Below, piece by piece: positions 18,501 through 26,110 of a stretch of 64,000 bases of DNA (the stretch's first letter is position 1; each line of letters starts with the position of its first letter). Position numbers and translations under genes: made by a program. Origin of the DNA: Solidesulfovibrio aerotolerans (GTDB lineage: Bacteria > Desulfobacterota > Desulfovibrionia > Desulfovibrionales > Desulfovibrionaceae). The stretch lies in NCBI RefSeq assembly GCF_009856865.1, contig NZ_WVUD01000002.1, positions 186,001 through 250,000 on the forward strand, written 5' to 3'. The notes below the pieces were generated by a model. It worked only from the letters and a program-made list of their open reading frames with translations. It was not told the DNA's origin and ran no database searches.

Positions 18501-18920
18501 CCGGCCGCAGCCCCCTCCCCTGCCCCGGCCCCTGCCCCGGCCCCTGCCGACAACGACAGCCCCGGCCCGGTCCTGGATTCACCCGCCGCCCTGCGCCGTC
18601 TGGGCGGCGACGAAGCCCTCTTGCGCGAGATTGAAAAGGATTTCCTGGGCCACTACCCCGGCAAGCTGCGGCGCATCAGCCTGTGCAGCGACACCGAGAA
18701 CTGGGACGAAGCCGCCCTGGCCGCGCATTCGCTGAAAAACGTCGCCGGAGCCGTGGGAGCCGAGTCCTCCCGCCGCCTGGCCGGACGCCTGGAGGCCTGC
18801 CTGCGTTCGCGCGACGCCGTCGCCGCCACGGAAATCCTGGCGGACCTCAAACGCGATCTGCACGCGGCCGGGGCGGCCATCAAGGCTGCTCACAAAAACC
18901 ATCCCCCGGCCACCGGGTAG
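15507..18920 (+). CDS. Membrane hybrid sensor kinase (HAMP-PAS-PAS-HisKA-HATPase-REC-Hpt)
   Basis: 1137 residues; ATG 15507 with CTGGAG seven bases upstream. Transmembrane helices at about 12-28 and 287-310 bracket a periplasmic sensor domain of dCache type size. HAMP (about 312-365), two PAS domains (about 368-480 and 490-605), HisKA with His630 in AKMSHEIRTPLHAV, HATPase (NLVGNAIKFT, DTGVGIP, GTGLGLAIC), a receiver (RILLAEDNPVN, Asp926 in VLMDVEMPELDG) and a C-terminal Hpt domain with His1074 in AAHSLKNVAGAVGA complete an internal four-step phosphorelay. Two low-complexity Pro linkers (about 848-870 and 997-1015) come from short DNA repeats. It should pass phosphate to a separate regulator that is not in the window. 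Confidence 0.94.
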   Translation: MAWRRLRSLRIRLFWLVLLTLAPVLALHVASTLEKQSMARQAIVRSLQNIADLAAANAQTVLAGAGEVLHGLTQLPEIQRLDPVAAGRILAKAEGIFPNFSRLRLVRQNGTLAAPADLPSVSGDDADRSWFGQALASPSLVLCGCQSDKSTGQPGILLAHSVIDAAGTVLGACALTLNLDWFAQSFAALRLPEAVEACLFDEGGTVLATWPVNPAAIGQPLPDAAALVPRLAGGQPPAWDGPGLDKSQRHAIFSSIGTTGKGRFHIRLSQPEQIHTAALASTWQRDMSLFGLAVVLALAAAHFFSNAFLLRPVERLADMARDLTNGDLDRRSGMANAQGELADLGRALDAMADRLRERIRFTQELIDAIPAPVFYKDLDGRHLGCNKAFDRDIHPRDAIIGRTLAQILPPEAAALGLENDRRALNNPHNAVAYDAPIKYRDGSLHDVLLFKSPFYDIGGRPAGIVGVLLDITAHKRSERELLASQTRYELLLASLRDGFAVLSSDHRVVQSNPAFREMLGYSAEELSVMPYRDFTPTVWHEAEQRILTEVDARGFSEIFEKEYRRKDGVIFPVALRLHRYPAVAGDDRRYFAIVRDIADAKAIEADLRQAKEAAETANQVKSEFLAKMSHEIRTPLHAVIGMTELTLDTKLTPSQRDALQTVREAAGNLLDLINDILDISRIEARGLDLADEDFDLRRTLAGVARTLRPQARRKGLLLSLAVPAAVPRYARGDAGRLRQILLNLVGNAIKFTDTGRVDVSAAMPQAQQLILTVADTGVGIPPDRLDYVFNMFTQADSTVAGHYGGTGLGLAICRELTRLMGGSIEASSTLGRGSTFVVRLPLTPALTVPPRPARPVGPVEPDGPVGQVGPATAKPLRILLAEDNPVNIKVATTYLSRRGYAARVAQNGRRALELLAQEPFDVVLMDVEMPELDGLETTRQIRAGLAGPQNCAVPVVAMTAHAQAGARERCLAAGMNHYLTKPLDFSALDELLGRFAATPAAAPSPAPAPAPAPADNDSPGPVLDSPAALRRLGGDEALLREIEKDFLGHYPGKLRRISLCSDTENWDEAALAAHSLKNVAGAVGAESSRRLAGRLEACLRSRDAVAATEILADLKRDLHAAGAAIKAAHKNHPPATG
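18048..18118 (+). repeat. GC-rich degenerate repeats encoding the Pro/Gly/Val linker of the hybrid kinase
   Basis: Short imperfect units of the form CCGGTCGGGC repeat between the HATPase and receiver coding regions. A second tract (CCCCTGCCCCGG units, about 18516-18550) encodes an Ala-Pro linker before the Hpt domain. Both are likely to vary in length between strains. Confidence 0.5.
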
Positions 18921-18930
18921 CACGAGACAA

Positions 18931-19128
18931 AGAAGCCAGAAGCCAGAAGACAGAAGGCAGAAGGCAGAAGGCAGAAGATGCCTCCGGCGGCCGGGGGCCT
19001 GAGGCCCCCGGCCCCCCCACCGGGAAAAGTTGTTCAAGGGGTTTTGGACGGTGGCTGGCACTCTGGCCGGCTGCCGGCCCGGACTGCCAGCCTTTCTATT
19101 TGATTGAAACCACCGTTGCTCCGGCGGC
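18931..19128 (+). repeat. Dispersed intergenic repeat, copy A (most complete)
   Basis: Four modules in order. First, seven tandem purine heptads of type AGAAGGC (18931-18979). Second, TGCCTCCGGCGG leading into a perfect 11-bp palindrome with a 1-nt centre (18990-19012). Third, a tail GTTGTTCAAGGGGTTTTGG with a following GGTGGCTGGCA-like stretch (about 19028-19060). Fourth, an end box ACCACCGTTGCTCCGGCGG (about 19110-19128). The same order occurs at 20676-20842 and 28145-28304, with partial copies elsewhere. It starts 11 nt after the hybrid-kinase stop codon. Confidence 0.85.
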
Positions 19129-19185
19129 ATCGATGCGGAGGGGGCCTCACGGTTCCCGTCCTCCCCTACTGCCGGGCGCATCCCC

Positions 19186-19220
19186 AAAAAAAAGGCCCGA
19201 CGCATCCGCCGGGCCTTTTT
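19186..19220. terminator. Bidirectional intrinsic terminator
   Basis: Stem AAAAAGGCCCG / CGGGCCTTTTT with a 10-nt loop. There are eight A upstream and five T downstream, so it works on both strands. It ends the minus-strand gene at 19241. Confidence 0.88.
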
Positions 19221-19240
19221 GCGTTGCCGCAAAAAACGCG

Positions 19241-19795
19241 CTATTCGAGGTCGATGATGACCGGGCCAAGGATGTTGCCCACGGGGCGGGACAGAAACTC
19301 CTCGCGCTTGATCTCTTTACCATCATACAACATGCTCTCGATGTGAATGATCTTTTGCATCCAGACGTTGTTCTCGATGGTTTTGGGGATCTCCGTCTCG
19401 ACAATGCGGGCAGTGATCTTGTCGATATCGATTTCCTCGACGTCACTAAACGAATACGTATGGATGTATTCTTCGTTGAACCCAAAACAATACAGCAGAT
19501 TGTTTTTGACGTGGGGCTGGAAAATCTTCTTGGCCGGATTGCTCTTGACCTCGCAATTGATCTTGCTTAGGCTGACCCGAAGCTTTTCTTTTTCATTGAC
19601 AATGATGTAGACGACGGGACGGTTGCTTTCCAGCAAGTCCTCGCCCGAAGAGTGGAGGTTGTTGTCCACTCCGTGATAGATGTATTCGATGTAGCGTTCC
19701 CGGTTGGCTTCCCTGGCTTCCCGCACCACTTCCTTCTCGATGTAGGAATAAAAAATCCGCTGTCCGAAGCCCTTAATCTCAATGGTAAACTTCAT
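19241..19795 (-). CDS. Orphan protein of unknown function, AT-richer than surroundings
   Basis: 184 residues. The ATG is directly behind AGGAGGCGGAGG, a strong ribosome-binding site. G+C is near 50 percent by eye against about two-thirds around it, and codon use (AAG/AAA, ATT, GAT) is unlike neighbours. The sequence is rich in Ile, Glu, Lys and Asn, soluble, without a signal peptide. Tyr/Glu-rich MKFTIEIKGFGQRIFYSYIE at the N-terminus and VEEIDIDKITARIVETEIPK further on suggest a beta-rich or mixed fold. It has no catalytic motif I can name. Probably horizontally acquired. It overlaps head-to-head the longest version of the gene at 19782. Confidence 0.75.
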   Translation of the reverse strand: MKFTIEIKGFGQRIFYSYIEKEVVREAREANRERYIEYIYHGVDNNLHSSGEDLLESNRPVVYIIVNEKEKLRVSLSKINCEVKSNPAKKIFQPHVKNNLLYCFGFNEEYIHTYSFSDVEEIDIDKITARIVETEIPKTIENNVWMQKIIHIESMLYDGKEIKREEFLSRPVGNILGPVIIDLE

Positions 19796-20657
19796 CCTCC
19801 GCCTCCTGAGCAGATTCCGTGGTGTTCCGGCCTTGTCCGGGAAACGGCCCCAGTCCTTGCGGCCCGGCTATCGTCAGGATGCTACGCGGCTTTTTCCCTG
19901 CGGTCAATTTATCGTCGCCGCCCTTGGCCTGTGCGCCATCCTGGCCGGTGCGCCTGCCGCCCAAGCCGGCGATCCGGCCGCAGCCGTCACGCCGCTGCTT
20001 GGCACGCCCTACCGCGACGACGGCGTGGACGACCCGAGCGGTCGCCACACCCTTTTCGCCAACCAATCCAAGTCCTTCCCAGATCGGGGCTATAATTGCA
20101 GCGGGTTTGTGGTCAGCGCCTCCCGCAGCATTCTCGGCCGCCCCCTGCTCCTCGACCCCATGCGCCGCGACCGCAAAGGCGACTCCGGCCAGAACGCACC
20201 AGCCGGCGAAGACTGGGATTTCGGCTACGATCTCATTTTAAACGCCACCGACGGCCTGCCCCGGCGCGTTCTCCTCCCGCCCGGTCCGGCCGGACCGGGC
20301 CAGCCCGCGCCAGCCGCCCTGGCCGCCCCGGAAAACCTCGACGCCACCCGGTTTCGCGGCTTTCCCCTGCACGACACCGCCGCCTGGAAAGCCGTCCTGG
20401 CCCAATTGCGCCCTGGCGAAATCGTCTTCGCCACACTCAGCAAGGAAAAAGCCGGCCGCCTCTACTACTACCACGTTGGCCTGCTCTATACCGACCCATC
20501 GGGCCGGGCCTATTTCGCCCACGCCACCCCGGGCAAAGGCAGCCACCGCCTGGAACTCACCAACCCGGCCGGCATGGCCGCCTTTCGCAAAGAATTCGCC
20601 GAAAACCGCTTCGGCGAAAAATATATCCTGCTCGTCGCCGCCCCGCTGCCGCGTTAG
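19782..20657 (+). CDS. Secreted NlpC/P60-like (papain-fold) amidase candidate
   Basis: 291 residues from ATG 19782, but that start overlaps the divergent gene by 14 bp and has no ribosome-binding site. An internal TTG (19833 or 19857), which leads into FIVAALGLCAILAGAPAAQA as a signal peptide, is more likely. The mature part has YNCSGFVVSASRSILG (nucleophile-type Cys in the NCSGF context) and, about 130 residues later, YYYHVGLLYTDPSG and FAHATPGKG, which look like the His and third polar residue of the NlpC/P60 or related fold. It probably cuts peptidoglycan peptides or another amide in the periplasm. Family placement is moderate. Confidence 0.6.
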   Translation: MVNFILRLLSRFRGVPALSGKRPQSLRPGYRQDATRLFPCGQFIVAALGLCAILAGAPAAQAGDPAAAVTPLLGTPYRDDGVDDPSGRHTLFANQSKSFPDRGYNCSGFVVSASRSILGRPLLLDPMRRDRKGDSGQNAPAGEDWDFGYDLILNATDGLPRRVLLPPGPAGPGQPAPAALAAPENLDATRFRGFPLHDTAAWKAVLAQLRPGEIVFATLSKEKAGRLYYYHVGLLYTDPSGRAYFAHATPGKGSHRLELTNPAGMAAFRKEFAENRFGEKYILLVAAPLPR

Positions 20658-20675
20658 GGGCGGAGGGGGAGAAAG

Positions 20676-20842
20676 AGAAGGCAGAAGGCAGAAGAGGCCT
20701 CCGGCGGCCGGGGGGATGATCCCCCCGGACCCCCCAACGAGAGAAGTTTTAAGGGGGTTGGGGCGCTGGATGGTAATCTGGTCGGCTGTGGACCGGAGAG
20801 CCAAAGCGGACATTTGACGGGAACCACCATTGCTCCGGCGGC
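20676..20842 (+). repeat. Dispersed intergenic repeat, copy B
   Basis: Three AGAAGGC-type heptads (20676-20696), the palindrome GGGGGGATGATCCCCCC flanked by CC and GG (20708-20728), the tail GAGAAGTTTTAAGGGGG and CGCTGGATGG (20740-20775) and the end box ACCACCATTGCTCCGGCGG (about 20823-20841). It begins 18 nt after the stop of the gene at 19782. A 15-bp segment AGTGCGCCAACCCGG at 20888-20902 recurs in inverted form at 28373-28387. Confidence 0.85.
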
Positions 20843-20912
20843 CAAAGGGCAAAGCCCTCTGGAATCCCACGCAGGTTCTCGTCGATGAGTGCGCCAACCC
20901 GGTCTAACTAAC

Positions 20913-21774
20913 TCACGGCTTACGGCCCACGGCCATAAAAAACGTCAGGCTGAAAAAAAAGGTGCCCTCGGTGTCACGCCGACGCTGTTCGGCCGCAAAC
21001 GCCGTGGCCTCGGCGGCTGACACCGCGCCGTCTGCCGCTGCCCGATCAGCCGTTTCCAGCAGGCTGTAGACCGCCTCGGCCGCCTCCAGACGGCGCAGCA
21101 CCAGGGACAGGGGCACAATTTCCACCCCGTCCAGCCCCGCCGCGGCGAGCAGCCGTCCCAGACGCCGCCCGATCCAGCCACAGCGGAAGCTGTCGCACCA
21201 AAAATGCGCCAGCCGCCGGGAAACGTTTGTAAAATCCGAATCCACCACGAAGGTGCCCCAGTCCGGCTCAACAGCCAGGACTGTGCCGCCAGGGCGCGTC
21301 GCGCGCGCCATCTCGGCCAGCACCAGCCCGGGGTCCGGCACATGCTGGAGTGTGCGTTCGATGCGGCAGGCGTCAAAGACCCCTGCCGCAAACGGCAGAC
21401 GCGCCCCCGCACCGGCCACAAAGGCCGGCTTGGCCCTGGCACCGGCACCGGAAGTGCTGCTCCCGGATCGCCTGGCCGAGCATGGTCTGGCTGGCGTCCA
21501 GGCCCACGGCCAGCCCGACTGTCCCACCTAGCCCACCCGGCCCGACGGTCACACCTGCCCCGACCCGTTGGGCCAGGGCCGCCGCTTCCACGCCAAGCCC
21601 GCAGCCCACGTCCAGGACGCTGGCCCCCGGGGCAAGGGCAAGCCGCTCCAGGCTCGCGTCCTTTATGGCCCGCATGCCCGGGAGAGCGCCCAGGTAGCGC
21701 AGGCAGCGCACGTAGACGTCGGGATCGCCCGTGCGGTCAAGGCCGGCAAAGCCTGTGGCCAGATATTCCGTCAT
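20913..21774 (-). pseudogene. Class I SAM-dependent methyltransferase with a frameshift
   Basis: The reading from ATG 21774 gives MTEYLATGFAGLDRTGDP, then the SAM-binding motif SVLDVGCGLGVEAAALA and GLDASQTMLGQAI. The continuation (VAGAGARLPFAAGVFDACR, motif II FDAC, then RPGGTVLAVEPDWGTFV) is in the +1 frame. The total length 862 nt is one more than a multiple of three. Dropping one base from the CCC at 21462-21464 restores a single 286-residue frame. It is therefore a frameshifted gene, or the result of a base-call error. Protein type is a small-molecule methyltransferase of UbiE/Methyltransf_11 kind; substrate unknown. It follows the cysteine synthase fusion by 23 bp and is likely co-transcribed. 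Confidence 0.8.
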
Positions 21775-21797
21775 GTCCGCACTCCGGCAACCAACCG

Positions 21798-24098
21798 TCA
21801 GCCTTGCGGGAACAGGCGCACGCCGTCGGCCGCATCCTCCACCCGGTAGCCCAGGGCTTCGATGGCGGCGCGAAGGCTGTCGGCCCGGACAAAGTCCTTG
21901 CTCTGGCGGGCGGCCAGCCGCTCTGCGACCAGTCGGGCCGCCTCGGCCGGCCATCGGGGGCGCGGCACAGGCAGCCGGGTCGGATCGAGCAGCAGCAAGG
22001 CCGCGTCGGCCCGGCCAAGCGCGGCCAACAGCCGGGTGGCGTCGCCGGGCGGCAGGCCGCCGGCAGCCAGCCCGCCGTTGGCAAAGCGGCAAAAGGCAAA
22101 AAGCGCCGGCCAGAAATGATACACGGCGAGGTCATCGGCCAGGGCCACTTCCAGAGCCGCTTCCAGCCGCTCGGCCTCGGTGGCGGCACCTTGTGTGGGT
22201 GCGCCCTCGCCGGTTGCGGCCAGATGCAGGTTGGCGGCCAGTTCCTGGACGCGGCTGCGATTGCGCTCCCACATGGCCAGGGCCTCCGGGGTGGCCGAGA
22301 GCGGCTTGTGATAGCTGGTGGAAAGCAGCCAAGCCCGAATGGCCAGGGGATGGACGCCGTAGCCCAGCAGATCGTCGAGGGTGGGCACGCCCTCAGCCCC
22401 TTCCCCGCCAGCCACCCGGCCGCCGGCCAGCCAGGCCGCCGGCGACAAGCCCAGCCCGCCGGCCCAGATGGCCCGCAGGTTTTCCAGATGCGGAAAAGTC
22501 TTGTCCTCGTCGGTGACGACAACGGTCACAGCCGGCAAAACCTTGGCCGCAGCCGCCGCCATCTGCAGAAACCAGCTCGGCCGCACATTGCCCCAGGGCG
22601 TGACGAGCACGTCGCCAGCTTTGAGGTCTTTCAAGCTCACGCGCTTAAGCAGCGTAAAATCCCGGGGATGGTCCTTGGCGTAGGAATCGAGGTCCACGGT
22701 CTTGCCAAGGGCCAGTTTGGACATGTCCAGGCCAAGCAGCCGCCCATAGGCCTTGTCCCGGGCCACGTCGAAATAGACGCTGCGCAGCTTTTCATAGGCC
22801 AGCCCCTTGTCCATGAGTTTTCGGGTCATGGCCAGGGCCTCGTCCAGAGCCTCGCCGGCCAGGGGAAAGGCCGCCCCGGACACGCCGAGCAAGGCGGCAT
22901 AGCCGGCCACGCGCTCCCGGGCAGCCAGGGCGAAATCCCGGCACGTAAGCCCTGCCGCCCGCGAAGCCTCCAGGCAGCGGTCGTCCAGATCAGCCAGCCC
23001 CACGGCCAGGGCCGGCCGGGCACCGCCGCGCGCCAGGGCGCGCCCCAGGACATCGAGCACCACCACCCGCCTCCAGGCGTCCAGATCACCCGGCTCGGAC
23101 AGGGACGGACCAAAAGTGAAAAGCCCGGGAGTTCCCGCCGCCGGATCAAGATAGACCGGCGAAGCCGTGCCGACGCTGCCAAGGGCCACGCCCTTTTTCT
23201 CGGGCACGGCAAAAAGGGTGGTGGACAGGTAGCGCTCGCCGCTGTCGGCCAAAATGACCACGATCAGGCCCGACGAAAGCTCACCGGCCAAACGCACCGC
23301 CGCCGCCATGGCCGCCCCGCCGCTCATGCCGACAAGCAGACCTTCTTCCCGGGCCAGCCGCCGGGCCATGGCAAAGGCCTCGTCGTCCTCCACCGGCACA
23401 ATGGCATCCAGGGCATGCTTGTCAAAGATGCCCGGCGGATAGGATTCCTGCATGTTTTTAAGGCCCTGGATCTTGTGGCCGGGCCTGGGCTCCACCGCAA
23501 TGACCTGGCAGGCGGGATTCAACTCTTTGAGTTTTTTAACCAGCCCCATGGCCGTGCCCGACGTGCCAAGGGCCGCCACCACATGGCTGGCCCGTCCCTC
23601 GGATTCTGCAAAAATCTCCACGGCCGTGGCCGCGTAATGGGCCTCGATGCTGGCCGGATTGTTGAATTGATCCATGAGCACGTAGCGGTCCGGTTCTTCC
23701 CGGGCCAGCCGGTAGGCTTCCTCAATGGCCCCGTCCGTGCCCAGGTTGCCCGGGGTGAGCACGATTTCCGCGCCATAGGCCCGCATGATGCGCTTGCGCT
23801 CCTCCGAGGCCGAGGCCGGCATAAGCAGCTTTAACTTGTAGCCCTTAACGGCGCAGACCATGGCCAGCCCGATACCGGTATTGCCGGAGGTGGCCTCGAT
23901 GACGGTGCGCCCGGGCGTCAGTTCTCCGGCCCGCTCGGCCGCTTCGATCATGGCCAGCCCCACCCGGTCCTTGATGGAGCCGCCGGGGTTTCGCATTTCG
24001 ATTTTGGCGCAAATGGTCACGGCCGGGTTGGGACACACCCGGCCCATACGCACCAGCGGCGTCTTGCCGATCAGGGACAGCACGGAATCATGAATCAT
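21798..24098 (-). CDS. Cysteine synthase fused to a degenerate cysteinyl-tRNA synthetase
   Basis: 766 residues. Residues 1-305 are a complete O-acetylserine sulfhydrylase: PLP Lys43 in NPGGSIKDRVG, TSGNTGIGLA, and the PLP-phosphate loop GTSGTAMG. From about 325 to the end the protein aligns in order with cysteinyl-tRNA synthetase: a start region, LADLDDRCLEAS (for NITDIDDKII), SVYFDVARDKAYGRLLG, TFPHLENLRAIWAG, the anticodon-proximal LAIRAWLLSTSYHKPLS and a final DFVRADSLRAAIEALGYRVED. The zinc ligands, HIGH motif and KMSKS motif are missing, so it should not aminoacylate. It may tie cysteine synthesis to tRNA-Cys or synthetase binding; that is inference. The usual family length is about 310. 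Confidence 0.85.
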   Translation of the reverse strand: MIHDSVLSLIGKTPLVRMGRVCPNPAVTICAKIEMRNPGGSIKDRVGLAMIEAAERAGELTPGRTVIEATSGNTGIGLAMVCAVKGYKLKLLMPASASEERKRIMRAYGAEIVLTPGNLGTDGAIEEAYRLAREEPDRYVLMDQFNNPASIEAHYAATAVEIFAESEGRASHVVAALGTSGTAMGLVKKLKELNPACQVIAVEPRPGHKIQGLKNMQESYPPGIFDKHALDAIVPVEDDEAFAMARRLAREEGLLVGMSGGAAMAAAVRLAGELSSGLIVVILADSGERYLSTTLFAVPEKKGVALGSVGTASPVYLDPAAGTPGLFTFGPSLSEPGDLDAWRRVVVLDVLGRALARGGARPALAVGLADLDDRCLEASRAAGLTCRDFALAARERVAGYAALLGVSGAAFPLAGEALDEALAMTRKLMDKGLAYEKLRSVYFDVARDKAYGRLLGLDMSKLALGKTVDLDSYAKDHPRDFTLLKRVSLKDLKAGDVLVTPWGNVRPSWFLQMAAAAAKVLPAVTVVVTDEDKTFPHLENLRAIWAGGLGLSPAAWLAGGRVAGGEGAEGVPTLDDLLGYGVHPLAIRAWLLSTSYHKPLSATPEALAMWERNRSRVQELAANLHLAATGEGAPTQGAATEAERLEAALEVALADDLAVYHFWPALFAFCRFANGGLAAGGLPPGDATRLLAALGRADAALLLLDPTRLPVPRPRWPAEAARLVAERLAARQSKDFVRADSLRAAIEALGYRVEDAADGVRLFPQG

Positions 24099-24222
24099 CG
24101 CACCCCTCGCAGGATAAAGCCCAATCGTTTCCGGGCTGACTTGTGGTAGGCAAAAAATCGGCCACCGGCAAGAGTGGCAGGGAACTTGCTAAAGCCAAAG
24201 CATCTCAACCAAGGATGGGGCC

Positions 24223-25992
24223 ATGGAGATCAACAAGTACCTTGCCGACAACCTCGCCTTCCTGGCCGAATCCGGCGCGCCCATTGGCAGCTGGCTGGCC
24301 GAGCACAATCCCGATCCGGCCATTGTCCACGAACGGCTGCACAAAAACCAGGGCGGCATCGTCGATTGGCGCATGGACGACGGCCAGGGCCTTTTCTCCA
24401 AGCTGCCGCCGCCGTATTTTTACAAGGATTGGCAGCCGGTTGAAAAGCTCGAAGGCGCGGCCACAGTCATTATCGGCACGGCCCTTGGCTATGGTCTCAA
24501 CCATGTGCTCACCGGCACCCCCAACTCCCACAAGGTGCTGGTGGTGGAACCGCGTCCCGAAATGCTCCTGGCCTGCCTCGGCCAGACCGATTATCGGGCG
24601 TTTCTGGCCCATGGCAAGCTGGCCTTCGTGCCGCCCAACGCCGCATCCATTGAGATGGCCTTGCAAAACCTGGATGTGAGCTTTTTATTTTCGCGCATTT
24701 ATCTGCGAAGCGACCTGGCGTGCAAGCAGATGGGGCCGGAGTATGCCCAGATGTCGGTGCTGACCCAGGCCAAACTCGAAAACCTCTCGGTGGAACTGAC
24801 GACCTTGCGCCATAAACAGGAAGTCATGGTCGGCAATGAATTGCACAACTACGGCCGGGCCATGAACGACGGCAGTCTGGCCCGGGTGGCCGGCATGGCC
24901 AAAGGTTTGACAGCCGTGCTCCTGGGCGCGGGGCCGTCATTGGCCGCTTACGCCCCGGTCCTGCGCCGCCACCGCCACAAAGGCTTTTACGCCGCCGCAC
25001 TGCAGACCCTGCCGGCCCTGGAACGACTGGGCATCAAACCCGATCTGTGCCTGGCCATCGATTATAACGACAACATGCTCCAAAGCCTGGACAATTTGAA
25101 CGATCCGGCGTTTGCTGCCGACATTCCCTTTATTTATTCCACCAAGATGGACCCGGCTGTGCTGGCCCGCTACCCCGGACCCAAAATGCCGCTGTGGACC
25201 CAGGGCGGCATGGCCACCTATGTGCTCAAGGACCAGGAACTGGTCCTTGATGCCGGCGGCAACGTCGCGGTCACCCTGGAACGCTTCCTCACCTGGGCCG
25301 GGGCCGAACGCTTCATCCTGGCCGGCTGCGACCTGGCCTGGCAGGGGAGTGCAACCCACGCCCCGGGCCACCACCACGCCGCAGGGGTCCACACCTACAA
25401 CCCCCGCGAAGATGTGAAGCTGACCAACCTGCACGGTGAGACGATCTACACCCATTTTGGTTTTTTAGCGGCCAAGCGCGACATCGAAAAGGATATTGCC
25501 GCGTCTGCCGCCGGTTTCTTCAATCTGTACGGCGGCGGCGTGGTCATTGAGGGGGCGGTCAACATCGGTCCCGACGACCTCGAATCCGGTGAGCTGCTGG
25601 CCAGCCAAGGCATTGCCAAGGAAGTGTTTCTGGATGCCCTGAACCGGGCATCCCAGCCCCGCAGCCGGCCGGTCTTTGCGGCCAAGGCGGAAATATGGGC
25701 CACCTCGCTGAAAAACGCCTCCCGCCGGCTGGAAAAACTCATGCGCAAAGCCGACAAGCACCAAGGCGAAATCCGGGAACTGCTGTCCCAGATCCAGTTC
25801 TTCAGCCGCCACGATCCGCTCTATATGCCCTATCTCTATAACGAGATCATGGATCTGGCCGGCCTGGTCCACACCAAGGCCCGCTACGGCGTCAAAGAAT
25901 TGGCGACGTTTAAAAACATCCGCCAACGCATCCTGGCCAAAATCCGCGAAATCGACGCCAATTTAGCCCCGTCCAGCACCTGGGCCGCGTAA
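24223..25992 (+). CDS. Motility-associated factor (Maf) glycosyltransferase, DUF115
   Basis: 589 residues; the ATG is preceded by AAGGATGGGG. The central DUF115 domain (about residues 205-400) contains LLGAGPSLAAY, the Rossmann-like NDP-sugar-binding motif of Maf and MptE-like proteins, KPDLCLAIDYND and LAGCDLAW. Maf enzymes transfer nonulosonic acids (pseudaminic or legionaminic acid) to Ser/Thr of flagellin in the cytoplasm, needed for filament assembly. No flagellar gene is nearby, so this is an isolated copy or serves another protein. The C-terminal 100 residues are helical. A repeat-family hairpin (copy D) follows the stop. Confidence 0.85.
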   Translation: MEINKYLADNLAFLAESGAPIGSWLAEHNPDPAIVHERLHKNQGGIVDWRMDDGQGLFSKLPPPYFYKDWQPVEKLEGAATVIIGTALGYGLNHVLTGTPNSHKVLVVEPRPEMLLACLGQTDYRAFLAHGKLAFVPPNAASIEMALQNLDVSFLFSRIYLRSDLACKQMGPEYAQMSVLTQAKLENLSVELTTLRHKQEVMVGNELHNYGRAMNDGSLARVAGMAKGLTAVLLGAGPSLAAYAPVLRRHRHKGFYAAALQTLPALERLGIKPDLCLAIDYNDNMLQSLDNLNDPAFAADIPFIYSTKMDPAVLARYPGPKMPLWTQGGMATYVLKDQELVLDAGGNVAVTLERFLTWAGAERFILAGCDLAWQGSATHAPGHHHAAGVHTYNPREDVKLTNLHGETIYTHFGFLAAKRDIEKDIAASAAGFFNLYGGGVVIEGAVNIGPDDLESGELLASQGIAKEVFLDALNRASQPRSRPVFAAKAEIWATSLKNASRRLEKLMRKADKHQGEIRELLSQIQFFSRHDPLYMPYLYNEIMDLAGLVHTKARYGVKELATFKNIRQRILAKIREIDANLAPSSTWAA

Positions 25993-26023
25993 GACGCGGG
26001 GGACAAAAGACAGGCGGCCGATG

Positions 26024-26094
26024 CTGCTCCGGGGTCCGAGGGATACAATCCCCCCGGACCCCGGCACCGGGAGAAGGTTGCAACTGCCGGTGCC
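26024..26094 (+). repeat. Dispersed intergenic repeat, copy D (partial) with two hairpins
   Basis: GGGGTCCGAGGG pairs with CCCCCGGACCCC (26031-26042 with 26051-26062, one mismatch). A GGCACCGG / CCGGTGCC stem follows (26063-26070 with 26087-26094), with GAGAAGGTTGCAA in its loop. It corresponds to the palindrome and tail modules of the family, and the heptads are lost. It may terminate the Maf gene. Confidence 0.6.
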
Positions 26095-26110
26095 AGCAAG
26101 GAGGTCGCAG

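Noticed and set aside
18931-18979. CRISPR-like array (seven 7-bp repeats)
   Set aside because: Units are contiguous heptads with no spacers, no Cas genes, and part of a larger repeat element.
21204-23834. An 876-codon open frame on the plus strand opposite the cysteine synthase fusion
   Set aside because: Composition typical of antisense of GC-rich coding DNA (Arg/Gly/Gln/Pro), no start signal, and the minus strand has clear enzyme motifs.
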